DNA from: Paroedura picta
Lineage: Eukaryota > Chordata > Lepidosauria > Squamata > Gekkonidae
Reading direction: 5' to 3'
DNA: 64,000 nucleotides
Assembly (NCBI RefSeq): GCF_049243985.1
Contig: NC_135380.1
Coordinates: forward strand, 23,174,501-23,238,500
The notes below the pieces were generated by a model. That model saw nothing but the letters and a program-made list of their open reading frames with translations. It did no database searches and had not been told where the DNA came from. This document shows, in pieces, positions 22,612 through 36,416 of this stretch (its first letter is position 1; the number at the start of each line of letters is the position of its first letter). The position numbers and the translations under genes were made by a program.

Positions 22612-25600
22612 TTTTAAAATACTTCCTTTTCAATGCACTTGTGAACCAGTGGTTAATCAACAGCTCTTGTATCCCTTGGCCAGGTAGCAGATTAGATATT
22701 ACTGTACCTTTTTCTTTTTGTGCTTTGTACCCAGCCTAACTCATTGCTCACAGTTTATTTTATTATCATGATTGCCTGACTGCAAAGCAACAATAATACT
22801 GTTTACCTTAGAAATGAGCAATGGCTTTGCCTGTTGACAGAGTGATAAATTTAAAATTAATGAACGGGCAGAGAATCAGCCTAGGAGAGAAGCAGGAAGT
22901 AGTCTCCCTCCTGTGCCTGCCGCACAGGTAAACTAAGTGCTGTGAACAATGGGAGCAGCCCAGGCAAGTGGAACTTGCTGCCCTCCCTCCCATCCATAGG
23001 CAATAGCCACTTCCACCCGCTGGCATCAGTTCAAGCTGCATTCTGGGCTTGTTTTTTGCTTCCTGCACGCACACACCACATGGAATCCCTTGACAGTCCG
23101 CCCTGTTGCTTTGGCTCCCTGTCCAATTCCTTTAAATTCTTGGCTTATTTGCAGCAGAATTTATTGAGAGGCTCAGGGAGGTACTTGCTCGCACGGTAAC
23201 TTGGAAGCTGAACGTGGATGGATGACATCCAAAGCCAGAGGCATATCTAGGGTGCTGCAGGTGGGGCAAGAAGCCCTAGGCACCACAGGGTGTGTGTGTG
23301 TTTGTGGGAGAAGTGACCCATTCCCTGCCCCTCACCTGCAATGCATGGGAGGCCTGCTAGTGGCCCTGGGTGCCCCCCACCTGTACCGCCGATGCCCATC
23401 CCTGCAGGTGGAGGATGGCAGCACCCACCGCTGAGGGTGGAGGATGGCAGCATGCTCTACCCTCTGTGGAGTCCTGTTTCTGAGCTCTGGCTGGTCCATG
23501 GCGAGCAGACTTTCAATTGGTTATTGGTTTCCTGAGTTTCTTGTCCTGCTGCATCAGTTCTACCGCCTTTTGACAGTAAGTTAAAAGGGAGAGATTTGTG
23601 TAGTTAATCAATGCATATTTGTTTTAGCACATCAATGAAATAGTAATATAAAAAAAGACAAAGCTCCAGCTGTTGAAAAATAATGCGTAAGGAGCAATGC
23701 TGCAAGACATGCAATGACCAATGGCCAGCTGCTTCTCAAGGCATTAAAGCATGAGGGTTCCGTGTGGCATCAGAGTCATCCTGAGTGCCGCTTGGGACAC
23801 TCCTGGGGCTTTCCCCTTTAAGCCAGGGGAAGAAAACTAACCTCGTCAAATCTGGGTGAAATGGCAATCCATGCAGAATCTACAGGGTTCATAGCAGGAG
23901 GTTCACTGTAACTGTCCTTGGTATTTATATCAAGTATCCAAAATCACTACTCCACTACTAGCCACAGCTCCTGTACCTATCAGCCATTTGATGTGCAGAC
24001 CTTAGAAAGAGATGAGGCTTATCTTCGTGCCGCAAAAAGCTGATCGTGGCAGATCAAGATCGTGGTAGATCAACAGTAAAAGAGAAAACCAGATCAGGTA
24101 ATCCTATTTTTCTAATGCTCTTTACATCAGCCCTGCTTAATATTTTTATCCCTTTGATGTAGGTGCACATGGAGAGAAGAGAGACTTGTTTTAAGGCAAT
24201 CCACATGAGTGAGAAATCCCTCAGAACCCCAATCCGGTTACCAGCGGAGATAGTGTCCTGTTAACAGAGGACTAATCTGCAGTCTAAGCTTTTCCTGACA
24301 TAGAAGTAGATCCCATCAACAGATAATTGCTGTGGACCAAACTGACTTCAAAGGGGCCACCAGCTTAAAGTTTGGCAAGCCGAGGTAATGTAAAAGTGAG
24401 CAAGGAGTCACAACGCCTACTGCACTGTGAGGGGGAAATTGTAGCCACCTGCTGAACAGCATGGAGCCAGCGATAGGGAAGGAATTTCCTGCCATTCTCT
24501 CTGCTGCAGGAAGCCCAGCAGGTAAAGGATGCAGCTTGCCAGGAAATACATTGCCAGCTGGAGACTTGAGAGGTTTCTTTAAGGGGCTTCTTGTTCCCAG
24601 AAGCCCTGATGGGATGCAGTAGGAAGCATCAACAGATTGCCAAGCTACAACAAGATCTTCTGCAAAAGGGATAGCTTTCATAGTCCTGAAGGAAACAGAC
24701 CCACGGGTAAAGTGTGAACTACCAGTAGTTCACTAGCCACAGCATCCGCTAGAAGACCCAGGAAAAGATCGTGCACAGATCTGCTCTATTTCGTGGGATT
24801 TTTCCTTGAGCTGGTTAGCTGATAGCTTTGTTTCTGGTGCTCTTCCTAATCCATGCTCTCTGTCTAGGACAGGGCAAAATCTGGTATCATGCCTTGTGGG
24901 AAAGAAGTGGTTCGAAGTATTTTTCATTAGAAAGAACTATAATTAAAGAAGGCATTGTCCACCCCTTAAAGAGATTCTGCTGTTCTGGGCTGGATCCAGG
25001 GTTTGGAGGGTCAAGCAAGAAACTGGTATTTCCCGGCGAGCACAACAAAAGGGTGCATGATACGAATGCTCCACAGCCTATTGGTAAATGAGTCAAAGTG
25101 AAAGCTTTACTTCTTTAATGGTAGGGACCAAATTGAATGGGTGGGGAACCCAAGTTAATTATTGGAGCTGAGGGTTAAGGCCACCCTTGTTTGTTTTCTG
25201 GAATATTATTGTAATAAAGAATGAACGCAACAAAAAAATATTAGAGAAGACATTTCCTCCTCCATGGGAGCTTCTGTTGATTCAGTGATATGTTATCTCA
25301 TGTTTCCTTCACTATCTTGAAATCTGGATCACATGCAAATTAGAATCAGCCAGTTTATTCATTACAAGGCAGATGATTAACTAGACAACTGTTATGTAAT
25401 GGACTGATGCCGACCTCAGATTTAGGAGTTGGAATACTGAACTTTATCAATTATATACTAGGGGTCAAACCCATTGCATTCAGGAATACAATGGGCGCTA
25501 GATTGGGGTAGGGTGGAAGAACTGTGGATGGCCTCCCCCTCCCCCCAGGACTTGGAAAGGCTGCAGGCAGCTGTTAGGGAACTCACTGGCAGGGGCAGCT

Positions 25601-26730
25601 CTCAAGCGGCAGGGATCTGCAGCCTCTGAGCCTTGGAGGGAAATGGAATGAGGAGGGGGTGGTCAGGGGTGGGGGATGGAAGGCAGTTGGCTGGCTGCTA
25701 GACAGACAGGCAAGGCGGTTGGAGGAGGAGGAGGCATTCAAGGGCGAGATAGCTGCCCTGAATGGGTTTTAAGCACTGAGTAGCACTTTAGCCATGAGAC
25801 ATGCTCCTTCTCCAAGCCCTTACCAGAAAGATATTATGTGGAACAGACGTGTGTGTGTATGGGGGGTATGTATAGAAAGGAGTCACATTTCTAGGCTCTT
25901 GGCCCTGGGAACTATAGGAGTAGGTTCCCCCTAATCTGAATGATGTCCCCAAGTGCAGGATTTTTCTCTTTCCTTTCTCAAAGGATGGTTGTATTTCATA
26001 GCTAGGGGCAGAGGCACAATGTGACTTCCTCCCCAGGCTGGACTTGGCAACAGATTCCTCAGAAGATGACCAGGATGAGCCAGAGAGCACCTTGGAGGAA
26101 GACCAGGAGGCTTAGGGGACACCCAGCACCACTAGACCAGACCCAGAGCCCCTGGATCCCAAAGCCTCAATTGTCAAAGACCTGCCATGTGATGCTACCA
26201 ACATGGCAGACTCCAGGGCAGCCATCACCTGACCCTGTAGATCCAGGCCCTGGATTCCAAGTACCCCAAGTTCTTTCAGCCATCAGGAGCAACAGACATG
26301 GCAGGCCCATAAGAAGGGAACTCATCAACAAAGAAGCCCCAGGCTGGCAGCGTAGTTCCAGCTACTGAGCCAGTTCACTGCCTAAGTGCTGGCCAGATAA
26401 AGCCCAAGACCAGGTGAGGCCTCTTGCTCTCCAGGATATTTGAGCCCTGGGCTAAACAGAGATCCTTGCAGGTTCATCCAGCTTGGTTCTGTGTTACTGG
26501 GGAGCCTAGATATGCCACCCAGCTACTTGCTTCAAGCTATCCTAACCAGAAAAAAGAACAGAGAACTATATTTAATTGTGGTTGAAATTCCTCTTCCCCA
26601 GGGTGCCTGAAGAGCAATCCATATCAGTATGGAAGCCACATGTTGCACCACACGGGGATCCTACTGAATCTGGACCTCTCTTCCACATGTACAGTTATCA
26701 TCATCATCACATGCTGCTTTTTGTGCGTGT
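22612..26730. other. Intergenic, about 4 kb, no gene
   Basis: Contains a (TG)n run near 23290, a two-unit tandem of a 'gtggaggatggcagca' minisatellite near 23408-23455, and a repeat-like word pair ('caaacccattgcattc', 'aatgggcgctag') near 25467-25502. Acidic-looking short frames near 26035-26370 are of unknown type. No splice-bounded coding exon is seen. Confidence 0.4.
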
Positions 26731-26744
26731 CTAGTTTGTAATAA

Positions 26745-27018
26745 GAGCCTCTTGTGGTGCAGAGTGGTAAGGCAGCCGTCTGAAAGCTTTGCCCATGAGG
26801 CTGGGAGTTCAATCCCAGCAGCCGGCTCAAGGTTGACTCAGCCTCCCATCCTTCCGAGGTCGGTAAAATGAGTACCCAGCTTGCTGGGGGGTAAACAGTA
26901 ATGACTGGGGAAGGCACTGGCAAACCACCCCGTATTGAGTCTGCCATGAAAACGCTAGAGGGCGTCACCCCAAGGGTCAGACATGACTCGGTGCTTGCAC
27001 AGGGGATACCTTTACCTT
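26745..27018 (+). repeat. Sauria-type SINE (copy 2), with target duplication
   Basis: Full-length head, middle and Bov-B-like tail ending 'ggggatacctttacctt'. A perfect 13-bp duplication, TAGTTTGTAATAA (26732-26744 and 27019-27031), marks the insertion and suggests modest age. Confidence 0.9.
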
Positions 27019-27031
27019 TAGTTTGTAATAA

Positions 27032-27429
27032 ACACAGGCCATACCGCAGTGTTTTGTCAAGAGAGGAAAGTGCCGCTGTTCCGGAATGAAGGGGGTTAAT
27101 GCATTTGCAACACGAACCAGCAGAAGATAACTTCATTTGATCCCATCAATGAGCTAAATGCCAAGATACTAGTCAGATGAATTAGCTGGAGAGACGTCAT
27201 CTCCGTATACTGATATAGAATGAATAGGTTGATTTAAATGTGCAAGAGTTTTTTTTTTTAATCCTCATTAATTGAGGAAAATTGATGTGTTTTCCTCCTT
27301 CGAGAATGAGTCACTCTGGATTTATTTCCTTTCTATTCCCTTTTGGTCTTATTAGCATGATAAATGCTGTTTTCAAAATGGCCTGGATAGAAAACTATCC
27401 AACTGGTCAGTCTTTTTTTTAATTATTGA
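27032..27429. other. Intergenic spacer
   Basis: No gene or named repeat seen. Confidence 0.4.
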
Positions 27430-27760
27430 TGATGATGTTATCCATTCAGTCGTGTCCGACCCTTGGCGATTCTATAGGAAAGTCTTTGCCATGCGTCCCT
27501 GTCTCTGACTGCTTCTTTTAATTGGTTCATGGTCATCCCTGTATCGGCTTTGATCGTGTTGAGCCAGTGGATCCTTTGGTGACCACGTTTCCTTTTGCCG
27601 CTGGCCATGCCGAGCATTAATGATTTTTCTAGTGAGTTTGATCGCATGATGAGTCCAAAGTAAGTGAGCTTTAGCCCCAATATCTTCCCTTCTAATGACA
27701 CAGTTGGTTTGCTCCTCTCTAAAACTATCTTGTTGGTAACTTTGGCTGTCCATGGTAATT
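27430..27760 (-). repeat. RTE / Bov-B LINE 3' end
   Basis: The minus strand encodes a Bov-B ORF2 C-terminus: 'YFGLIMRSNSLEKSLMLG' followed by 'GKRKRGHQRIHWLNTI', 'MNQLKEAVRDRDAWQR' and 'IAKGRTRLNG', then a TGATGATG-type tail at 27425-27435. It is 5'-truncated. Bov-B is the partner whose 3' end is shared with the Sauria-type SINEs in this window. Confidence 0.9.
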
Positions 27761-27764
27761 TTTT

Positions 27765-28000
27765 TTATTACTTACATTTATTTACTGCCATTCCCAGCTC
27801 TGCTGGCTCACAGCGGTTTACAACAGTTCAAGACAATACAATTAGAATAAAAATCCCCTACCACCTACCCATCCCCATTAACCCCCCCCCAATCTATACC
27901 CAACCCCACCATCACCAGATGGTATGCCCACAGAAATGGTAAAATGGCAGGCAGTGGTGGGGCTAGATCTTCCCTGTTCCACCAACCTCAACCAAAGGCT
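27765..28000. repeat. LINE 3'-end-like repeat
   Basis: 'Cttacatttatttactgccattcccag' followed by 'ctggctcacagcggtttacaa' resembles the inverted 3' end of L2/CR1-type elements, as at 62866 and 53315. The pyrimidine-rich stretch after it is unclassified. Confidence 0.45.
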
Positions 28001-30044
28001 TCCCGCACAAGTAATCCTTGGAGTCGACCATTCCAAATCAGGTATCTGGGTTCCATTTCTACAATAACATATGGCAGGTTCACTGTTGTCTGTAGCATGA
28101 AACTTACAATCCATTGCAAGGGGGCTTCTTTCCAGTAGCTTGCGCCCCAAGATGTCTTCCTGTCACCTGAAATCTCCCGCCTGAAATTGCTGCATGACAT
28201 TTTCTACTTCACTGCACTGACTTGTTCAGTCTTCTCCCAAATGTGTAGTGAGATAGTCAGGCAGAAACGCAGAAGCGGCAAAAAGTCCTCAGAGCCATGA
28301 AATGGGACAGTTGTGGCCTAGCATCATTTTCAGCAAAGCAAGGTGTGTTGGGGGAGGGGCACCTTTTCATGTCTTGAGCTCTGCATCTCTACAAAATACC
28401 GCCTCTCTTAGAGATCATCGGGATTGCTTGGCCATCTCCGCATGAGGAAAATGTTCCCAGACAGCATTCCCATGTTGACAACATATAGAGCCCCTTCTAC
28501 ATGATGTCGCCAACATCTCGTGGTTCTCCAGTAGCTGGGTTGTGATTTGGCCATTTTTAACTTGCAATTTCAGGAATCGAGAAAACTGGATTGACCACCC
28601 TAAATTGTGCAAACTACTGGTGAGCAACCAGGGATAAAACTGTATGGAGGGGGAAACATGCAATAGTTTGGCCAGCTTTGTCCCACCCTCACACCTGCCC
28701 TCCTCTCTCCATTTCCTGCTTTGAGTAATATTTTTAAAAATGGCAAGGTCCATGTTGCAGCGTGACCGCAAACCTACATTATCAAAGGTGAAATAAAATC
28801 TTCTTTAAAGTGTCCATGGTCTTTTTGGGATCAGGCAGGCAAAACAAAACCCTTTTTCTGTTTTCTGGAGGTGGGGAATGAGCTGGGCAAGGGTGGGGCA
28901 CATGATGTCTGCCTTCTCCTGATGATTCAGGGATCTGAGCACTTTGTTTTAATGCCAGCCGTTAGCCAAAATGTCTTTTTGGGCTCTAGTTATCATGTTC
29001 AGGGTCTCAGAAATCCAGCCAGACAGAAATAAACTGCAAAAGAACATGAATTCAAAAAAAAAAAAAGGGGGGGGATGCTGTAGCATTCTGACATATCTCC
29101 ACAGCAATGCAGCAGTGTTGATTTCTACTAACAATGCATCTGTGTTGTGGCATTACAGCATAGCAATGCAGAAGTGCCTTTTTAAATTAATTTTAGGGCT
29201 GTGGGGGGAGTTTCAGTCCATGAGCGAACTGCTGTGCTGTGATTCGTGGCTTGCCAATGAGTAGAGGGAGAAGTTCATGTTGCTTTCCCTTTCATCCTCG
29301 CAGGAGGCAAAAAGCTGCATGGGGCAGAGGGAAAATGCGAGAAGGATCTCCCTATGAGGAAGGCTGCAAACATGAGATTTACCATCCTGCATTTGTAAGC
29401 AGAAAGCCACTCACGTTTTACCCCTCAGAGCGGAAATGGTCCATATGTCAACAATAATTACTTCACCTGTACGTAGCATGGTATTCAAAGTGCTTCTCAA
29501 ATATTAACAGTATAATATTTAAAGTTTAATAGGTGGTACTCAAGACTGTATATAGTGAATTCTATCAAAAAGCTACAGGTGCCAGATCAAACAGAGTACT
29601 CCTTCTGCTCTCGGAGTGAAAAGTCTGTTGCTGTTTCTATTTGCCCAGAACCCATATTTGCAAGAACATTTTGAAAGCAGATAGCCAGAAAAGTTGTATG
29701 TTCTCGCTCTCCCATCCCCCAAAGTATCTTCTGATCTCACTAGATTATGGTTGACATCGTTTGTATAGGTGGCAGATTATTTCAAATATTTTAGCAAACT
29801 GGAAAATAAACTTGCACAGAAAAGGGACAAACATATTTCAGATTTGCAGAAACTCACAGGGACCAAGCAATCACTTCTCTGGGCCAATGTAACAATTGCA
29901 CACACCCCATCTCCCCCACCCCCTTATATGCAGCCTCCTAATGAAAGACCATTTTCTATTTTACTTCTGAAATGCCATAACTGAAACCCAGCCACAATAA
30001 TGAGCTTGTAGCTAGTCTGTCCCCATTTAGCCATCTCCCACCTG
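28001..30044. other. Intergenic, no gene seen
   Basis: Includes an A12 followed by G-rich homopolymer junction near 29055-29076. No coding gene or named repeat. Confidence 0.4.
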
Positions 30045-30225
30045 GGAAATAACTGGAGATTTTGGGGTGAAGCTTGGGGAGGGTAGAGTTTGGAAAAGGG
30101 AGGTACCTTGGCCATAGAGTTCACCCTTCAGAGCAGCCATTTGCTTCAGGAGAAGTGATCTGGAGATCAGCAGTAATTCTGGGAGATCTCCAGCCCCCAA
30201 CCTGGAGGTTGGCAACCTTATTCCC
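30045..30225 (+). repeat. 'Ggttgccaac' interspersed repeat (copy 5)
   Basis: The best-preserved plus copy: 'ctgggaaataactggagattttgggg', 'gtagagtttggaaaaggg', 'gatctggagatcagcagtaattctggg', ending 'aacctggaggttggcaacc'. Confidence 0.65.
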
Positions 30226-31300
30226 AGACCTGCAAGTCCCAGTCAAGTGTGTTTATTTTCACCCATCCTCTCCCCCACCCCTACCCCATGCTTAGGCCTG
30301 GAATGTAATGGCAAATAGTATTTTGCATTTGAATACCACAGATCTCTTCCAGCGTATGCCTCCCCCCATCCTGGCTTCCCTCTTTGCGTGTGTGTGCATG
30401 CGCGTGCATGTGCACACAACAAAACTGAGAATAACATTTCATGCTATTGGCCAAACAGGCTCTGGTCTTACCAAGGCTTGTACCACAATAAATAAGTTCC
30501 TTTAGAAGGCACCACCAGACTCATTGTTGCCCTTCCCCTCTGGAATACATCTTAGCATCTAAGATGCCGTGGGTCTAGGGATGTCTCTGGGAAAACAAGC
30601 CTCAGATAGAACCATCTGGCACCAACAGGCTTTGCAGATTGCAAATGGCTTTTAGAACATTCTTGTAGGAGGACATCTGGGATCCCAGATTTGCTGGGAA
30701 CTTGGGTCCTTGGCGCTGCTCAGAGGGCTGGCACAGAGGCCCTGGGATGAGGCTGAGAGGCTGTTTCCCTGTGGAAATGCAATCTCTTCTTCAGCTCCAG
30801 AATAGCAGCTCCAAAACGACATGATGCAGGGTTGCAAACTTCTGTTTCTGACATTTCCCTAGAAGGGAAGTCACAAGAGACTGAAAGCCGGATGCAGTCT
30901 TTCAGAGCTTTTCCCAATAGGTCGGTGTTTTCCAGACAGGGTTCTAGTAAACTCTGAGGTTCCTTGGGTGCTTTAACAGGGTTTTCCTCAGTGAGATCAC
31001 GGATGGCAGACAAGCTTCCCAGAAAGAGAGTGCTATCCTGCAGTTAACTGTATATCAGGCGAGGCTGGATGGCATTCACAGGCTGTCGAGAGGATCTAGT
31101 TGCTGGGGAGAAGGGAGAAAGCTGGAAGAAAGCAACAGGTGAAAGTGAGCAACAGTTGGGGAGCTGGTAGAGATGGAAGGACTCTTCAGGGGAAAGGGTG
31201 CAAGAGCTCAGGAAGGACTGAAAGATCAAGCACAGCGCCAATAGCGTGTGCAAAGCAAAGGAGGAGGTGAGAGCCAGAAGAAAGCCATCTTAACAACCTT
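30226..31300. other. Intergenic, no gene seen
   Basis: Ordinary sequence; a short alternating purine-pyrimidine tract (tgtgtgcatgcgcgtgcatgtgcac) lies near 30389-30415. Confidence 0.4.
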
Positions 31301-31585
31301 GGGCTCGCAGGGTTTGATTCTGCACTCCCCCACATGCAGCCAGCTGGGTGACCTTGGGCTCTCCACAGCACTGATAAAGCTGTTCTCACCGAGCAGTAAT
31401 ATCAGGGCTCTCTCAGCCTCATCTGCCTCACAGGATGTCTGTTGTGGGGACAGGAAAGACTAATGTAAGCCACTTTGAGACTCCTTTGGGTAGAGAAAAG
31501 CAGCATATAAGAACCAACTCCTCTTCTTCTTCAGTAATATCAGGGCTCTCTCAGCCTCACCCACCTCACAGGGTGTGTGTGTGAA
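31301..31585 (+). repeat. tRNA-derived SINE, 'GTGTAGTGG' family (copy 3)
   Basis: Head-truncated copy starting near the box-B-like 'gggtttgattctgcactcccc', with body and tail to 'ctcctcttcttcttc', followed by a second partial body copy (31534-31583). Confidence 0.8.
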
Positions 31586-34030
31586 GACATTTGAAAGCTG
31601 CTGCCGGTCAGAGGAGACAAGTTGCCTGCCAGTTATTTTATTTTGTATTTATTTTATGTCATTATATTTCAACAGACCTATGGTTAGACAGACCTATGAT
31701 TGCTAGGTTCCCACTGGCTACCGAGGAAGGGGGGGGATCTGACAGCATAAGGCAGCTTCATGTGTTCATGTGTTGGGCTCGCATAAGGCAAATTAGGCAC
31801 ATACAGAGGATGGGGCCAACATGCGCTCTCTCTCATTCTCCATGTGTTGACCCTGTCCTCCAATATGTCATATTTACAGGGCTAAGGAACACTTATTGAG
31901 TCCTTGAGCACACTCAAACTCCAACGGAAAAGCCCAATGTGGCCAACACACAGTGTGAACGGACTGTGTACGCTTGTGTTTAATGTCTTGTTTTCCTTTC
32001 CTTCTTTAAAAATAAGCTCCTTCAACTGGAGGCTCTGAGCGGTACAAAAAAATTACAGTACACAGTATGAATCTCAAGAGCAATTACAGAAATGGCTGTG
32101 AAAAGAAAAGGATGCCACTAGTAAAATCACAAGCCTGTCACTTTAATGTTTAGCAGGAGAGGGTTTCAAAGGTGCTATAATTGACAAGGATTTGGCCACT
32201 GATTGCACAAGGACAGGACTAACAGCTGCCAATCAATAGGAAAGAAACTGAGGTTCAATGGCAAGTTGGTACTTGCTCAAAGAGGGAGGAAATAAGTTCT
32301 CTCAGTGAAGACCATTGATCACAGACTAACAAAACACCACCAGAGGTCTCAATCATGCTAGAGACACAATAACAGAGGCATCCAGAGAATACAATATTAG
32401 CAAATGACCCCTTCAGTTGGGTTATAGGTAAAGCATTCAGTCTGCCTAGCATAAGATCTTTTAAATATGGAGGGGGGGCAGGGAGGAGATTCCAAGGGTA
32501 TGGTTAATGCATACATTGCAAACTTGAAAGGAACTCCATGCTAATGCAATTAAGTCTGATTAATTTTTGATCTCTCTCAATGCTTTATCATAGCCCATAT
32601 TTTGGATCATGGTGAGAGAAAGACCAATTTTTCTATCCATTAACTTAACTCAGCCACTTTTGTAAGCCTCTTTCTTGAGAAGATCTAGAAGACCCTCATA
32701 GGAGTTCAACACTGGGGTGGGGGGAAGAGTTTAATTTAGATTTGGTCCTTATTACACTTTATATGTCCTCCCTGGGTCTTTGTGATCCACATGCTCTCAG
32801 TCAATTCCCAAGTGCACACAGCCACATTCAGACAGGACTGCAGCATACAAGAAGGGGGAGGTTTCAGCCTCCTCCCACCCTATGCCATTTTCCTGACCTG
32901 AAATGGCTCTGAGGATAGCCAGAACTAGGGGGTATTGAAAAGCCAGGTAATTCTGTATCGTATTTGCCTCTTTGGGGGCTCAGCGTGAACTGATGGGCTA
33001 CACAGAGGTTTGCCCAGTGTGACTCATCATAGAGAACCTCAAGAACCACTTCATGTTGAGAAAAGAGCACACAGGAGGGGAGGACTGATGCCTCTTCTCC
33101 CAGCATGCTGCAGTAGGTTGAAGCACAAAGCTAAGTTCATGCTGTGGCTGTGACCAATGCCACTCTTTCTGTCTTTCCTCGATGCTGTTTCCAGGGAGAA
33201 TAAGCCATCTCTACGCAGCACACAATGATGCTGCTTACCATTCCTTCCCACCGATGTCATTAACAACACACAGGCTGGGTTCAAGGGAGGGGCTGGGGAC
33301 CTTAGTGCTGCACCACAAATGGGCTAGAATCCTGACAGTGTTTGGCCTTGGGGGGTGGGGCTCTGGCAGGTAAATAACCAGGAATGGGCATGTGTGTCAA
33401 AACTGAGCGCATTCTGTTTTGTGCCAGAACCACTCATGATCTGCCAAACGTTGCCCCAGCCCTGCATATTCACCCACAATCCACCCCTAATCTACCAGAT
33501 TCTGCCTCAGCTTTGTCCCTGGCCACATGAAACAGCACTTTGAAGGATTTATTAGGGTTACCTATAATGGTGCCATTTCTGCACGTGGCACACCGCAGCA
33601 AGAATTCCCTATCTGTGGGGCAAGAGAGAACTGCTACAGGAAATGCATAAATTAAATGATTAAAATGTCCTGAGAGCACAACACACATCCACCCAAAGAT
33701 GATGCTGTCTGTCGTTTCTCTGCATGCATCTCAGAACTGGCCTCTTTCTAATCAGCCTCCACTGGATAACTCTAGCCTACCCTGGCTGTGAGTGTAATAT
33801 TCAGGTATTCTTGCTGGAGAAAGCGCAGACTCACTCACCCATTGCGTCTCTGCATAAGTCACTGGTCAGTACTCGCCTCCTTCCAATCAGAAGATATACT
33901 CAGAAAATTATTTTATGAATGAAAACAAGGTCTGGGTGGACAGGAGGTCCAGGTTCTGTAGCCACCCCCCCCCCCCGCCCATAGGTCTAACCGTAGTTTC
34001 GTGGACAGGGTGGTTATGATCAGACAAATA
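31586..34030. other. Intergenic, about 2.4 kb, no gene
   Basis: No coding exon or named repeat recognised. A C-run lies near 33966-33976. Confidence 0.4.
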
Positions 34031-34215
34031 TCACCAGGAAGAAGACGACGATGACGAAGAAGAAGACGAAGAAGAGAGGGAAGTGGGGCTATGAGGGCCT
34101 GGAGAGAACTGTGATTGACCCAAAGTCACCCAACTGGCTTCATGTGGAGGAGGACTGGGGAATCAAAACTGGTTCTCCGGATTAGAGTCCTCTGCTCTTG
34201 ATCACTGCACCACAT
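34031..34215 (-). repeat. tRNA-derived SINE with expanded GAA/GAC tail
   Basis: Inverted copy of the tRNA-SINE family ('ccaaagtcacccaactggcttcatgtgg' then 'ggggaatcaaaactggttctcc' and 'gcaccacat'). Its tail has grown into a purine-rich (gaa/gac)n tract at 34036-34078. Confidence 0.75.
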
Positions 34216-36416
34216 GTTCAATCCCTGCCTCCATTCATCAAAGTAAAAGCAGAAGGGTTGGGGAGTCCAGTTGCACAACCCATAGTGCCTGTGTAACATG
34301 GCCCTGTGTCTGATCTTTGGCTGTTTACAGCATAGTTTTGCTGTCCTTTATGTAACTTCTCCATCCACAGTTAATGAGAACAAAATGCAGTTCCGTCTCC
34401 AGAGGGAGCAGGCAATTTGATTGTGGCATGAAGATTGCCTCTCGGCAGGTGGATCGACCTGGCATAATTCACTCAGGTCCTCTCCCATCTTGGGCCTGCT
34501 TTCCAGAGGTATCATTAACCCCCAAGGAACCAAGAGTTCACCCTCCCATCCCTTCGCCTCTGAGTCAGGAACAAAGAAGAGTTGTTGTTTTTCTGCATAG
34601 TCATCTAAAGAGACACCAACAACTGTTCTTTTTCTCAAGCCAGGCAGAGCTGTGGGAAGCTTCCAAGGACACTGCTTCAGGGCCGGTTTATCCAGTTAGC
34701 ACGTGAAGCATGTGGTACGGACCCTGCGCTTCCAGGGGCTTCACAAAGTGCCGTCCCCCACCCTGGATTAAAGCTGTAGCCTCTCTCCCCCTTCCTCTTT
34801 TTAAGGACATGGAGGGGCACTTTCCACCCCCAGTCTAGCTGCTCCTGCCACAACTGTGCTCTTCTTAGGGCCCTGCAAAGCCTTAAACTGGCTCCGGTAC
34901 TACAGGCCCCGTGAGTCCTTAAACCATTCCTGTACTTCTCGAATAATTCCTGCTCATCCGTAAAGGGTGGGGATCCAAGCTACAGTGTTGGAAGAAGACC
35001 TACTCCCAATACCAAATGCCATTTAGACATTAAACAGTGCTGCTCACATACACAGTCCTGGAATCCTAACAACAATATATGAATCAGGCCAGCATTATTA
35101 CTGTTGTAGTGGTGTGTGCAAGACTGAACAAGGGCCACTTGACCTTTCAGGAGTTGGGTTTGGGCCATTCCCAGCTCAGGACTTAATTCCTAGGCAGGTA
35201 TAGGCCTGGCTTGGACCATTCTTCTCAGCCTGAGACAGGATCCAATATCAGGAAAATTAAATGGAAGTTTCCTCTGCAGGGAAGATAGATTTCCTCACGG
35301 AACCAGTTCAGGTTAGGAAAACTTTGCAGTCCTGATCCTGTGCATCTGGGCATTGAGTTCCCCGCATGGACCTCCAGGTACACCTCTGATCCAAAGTCTT
35401 AGCAGCAGGAGCTGCCTGTCCACCATTTCCCTTTTTAATATGTGTTATAAGTCTGAGCTCAAAGTAATTTTCCTGAGCAAATCTGGAGATGATTTGAAAG
35501 TAGAGCTCATTAGAAGTATCCCCCCACCCTTGTTGAAACCAATGTGCACAAATCCCATGGGGAAGAGACCCTGTTTTTCATGGGCACTATGAACAGATGA
35601 ACTGCAACGTGGCAGCCCTCCCTCCTTCCCAGAGCATGGCTCTGGCATTCAGAAGTGTACACCTGACCCAGTTTTGTGACTGGCACATCACCTCTTGACA
35701 AGCCCCAAGAGCCAGAGCTGCCTGAGGCAGAAAGTCCATGCGGTTCCCTTCCTAGTCCACTAATGAACACAGGCCCTAAACCACTCTGTGTGTGGGCATG
35801 CACACACGCATGCACATGTCTTCTCCTGAGCAAGCCTTGTTGGAATGAATGGGGAGCAGAGAAATTGTGGGAAAGTTCTGAAAGGATGATGAGAAGGAGA
35901 GGCTGGGGGAGATGTATGCGGGTTGATGGGGGGGGACGGACATGATGATTCAGTCCTCAGCCAAACCACAGGGACTTATCACTTAGCAACTGTGCAGATC
36001 TAGGATGCCAAATGTGGGCTGCGTTGCTGAAAGCATCTAAATTAAGCCCAAAGCAAGTCTATGGGGCGGGGTGCTTAGTGGGCAGCCCAACACCATGAAG
36101 AGCCTTTCTGGAAATAGAACAGGGAAGGGGTCCTGAAGGGTGAGGAAGCTGGTTACACTTACCAGAAAATGGCAGCACAAGGATGAATCAGGACCACCTC
36201 ATCCAAGCAGAAAGAAGGGAATCAACACCACGTTGACATGCAAGCCAGCAGGTATGCATCTATGAGAACCATCTTGCTAGATCTGACCTGAAAGCCTGCT
36301 CAAGTCTCTTTCAACAGCCAGCCAGATGCATTTGCCAAAAGAACTCTGCTCCCAATTCCATCTACCCTGTGACACCAAGCTCATCCTGGCTTAAAGTCAC
36401 TGAGTGCCTCCATCAA
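34216..36416. other. Intergenic, about 2.2 kb, no gene
   Basis: No coding exon or named repeat recognised; short overlapping frames only. Confidence 0.4.

Noticed and set aside
26021-26368. 115-codon open frame with acidic and Arg-rich parts
   Set aside because: No start context, splice sites or recognisable domain; probably part of an unclassified repeat or chance.
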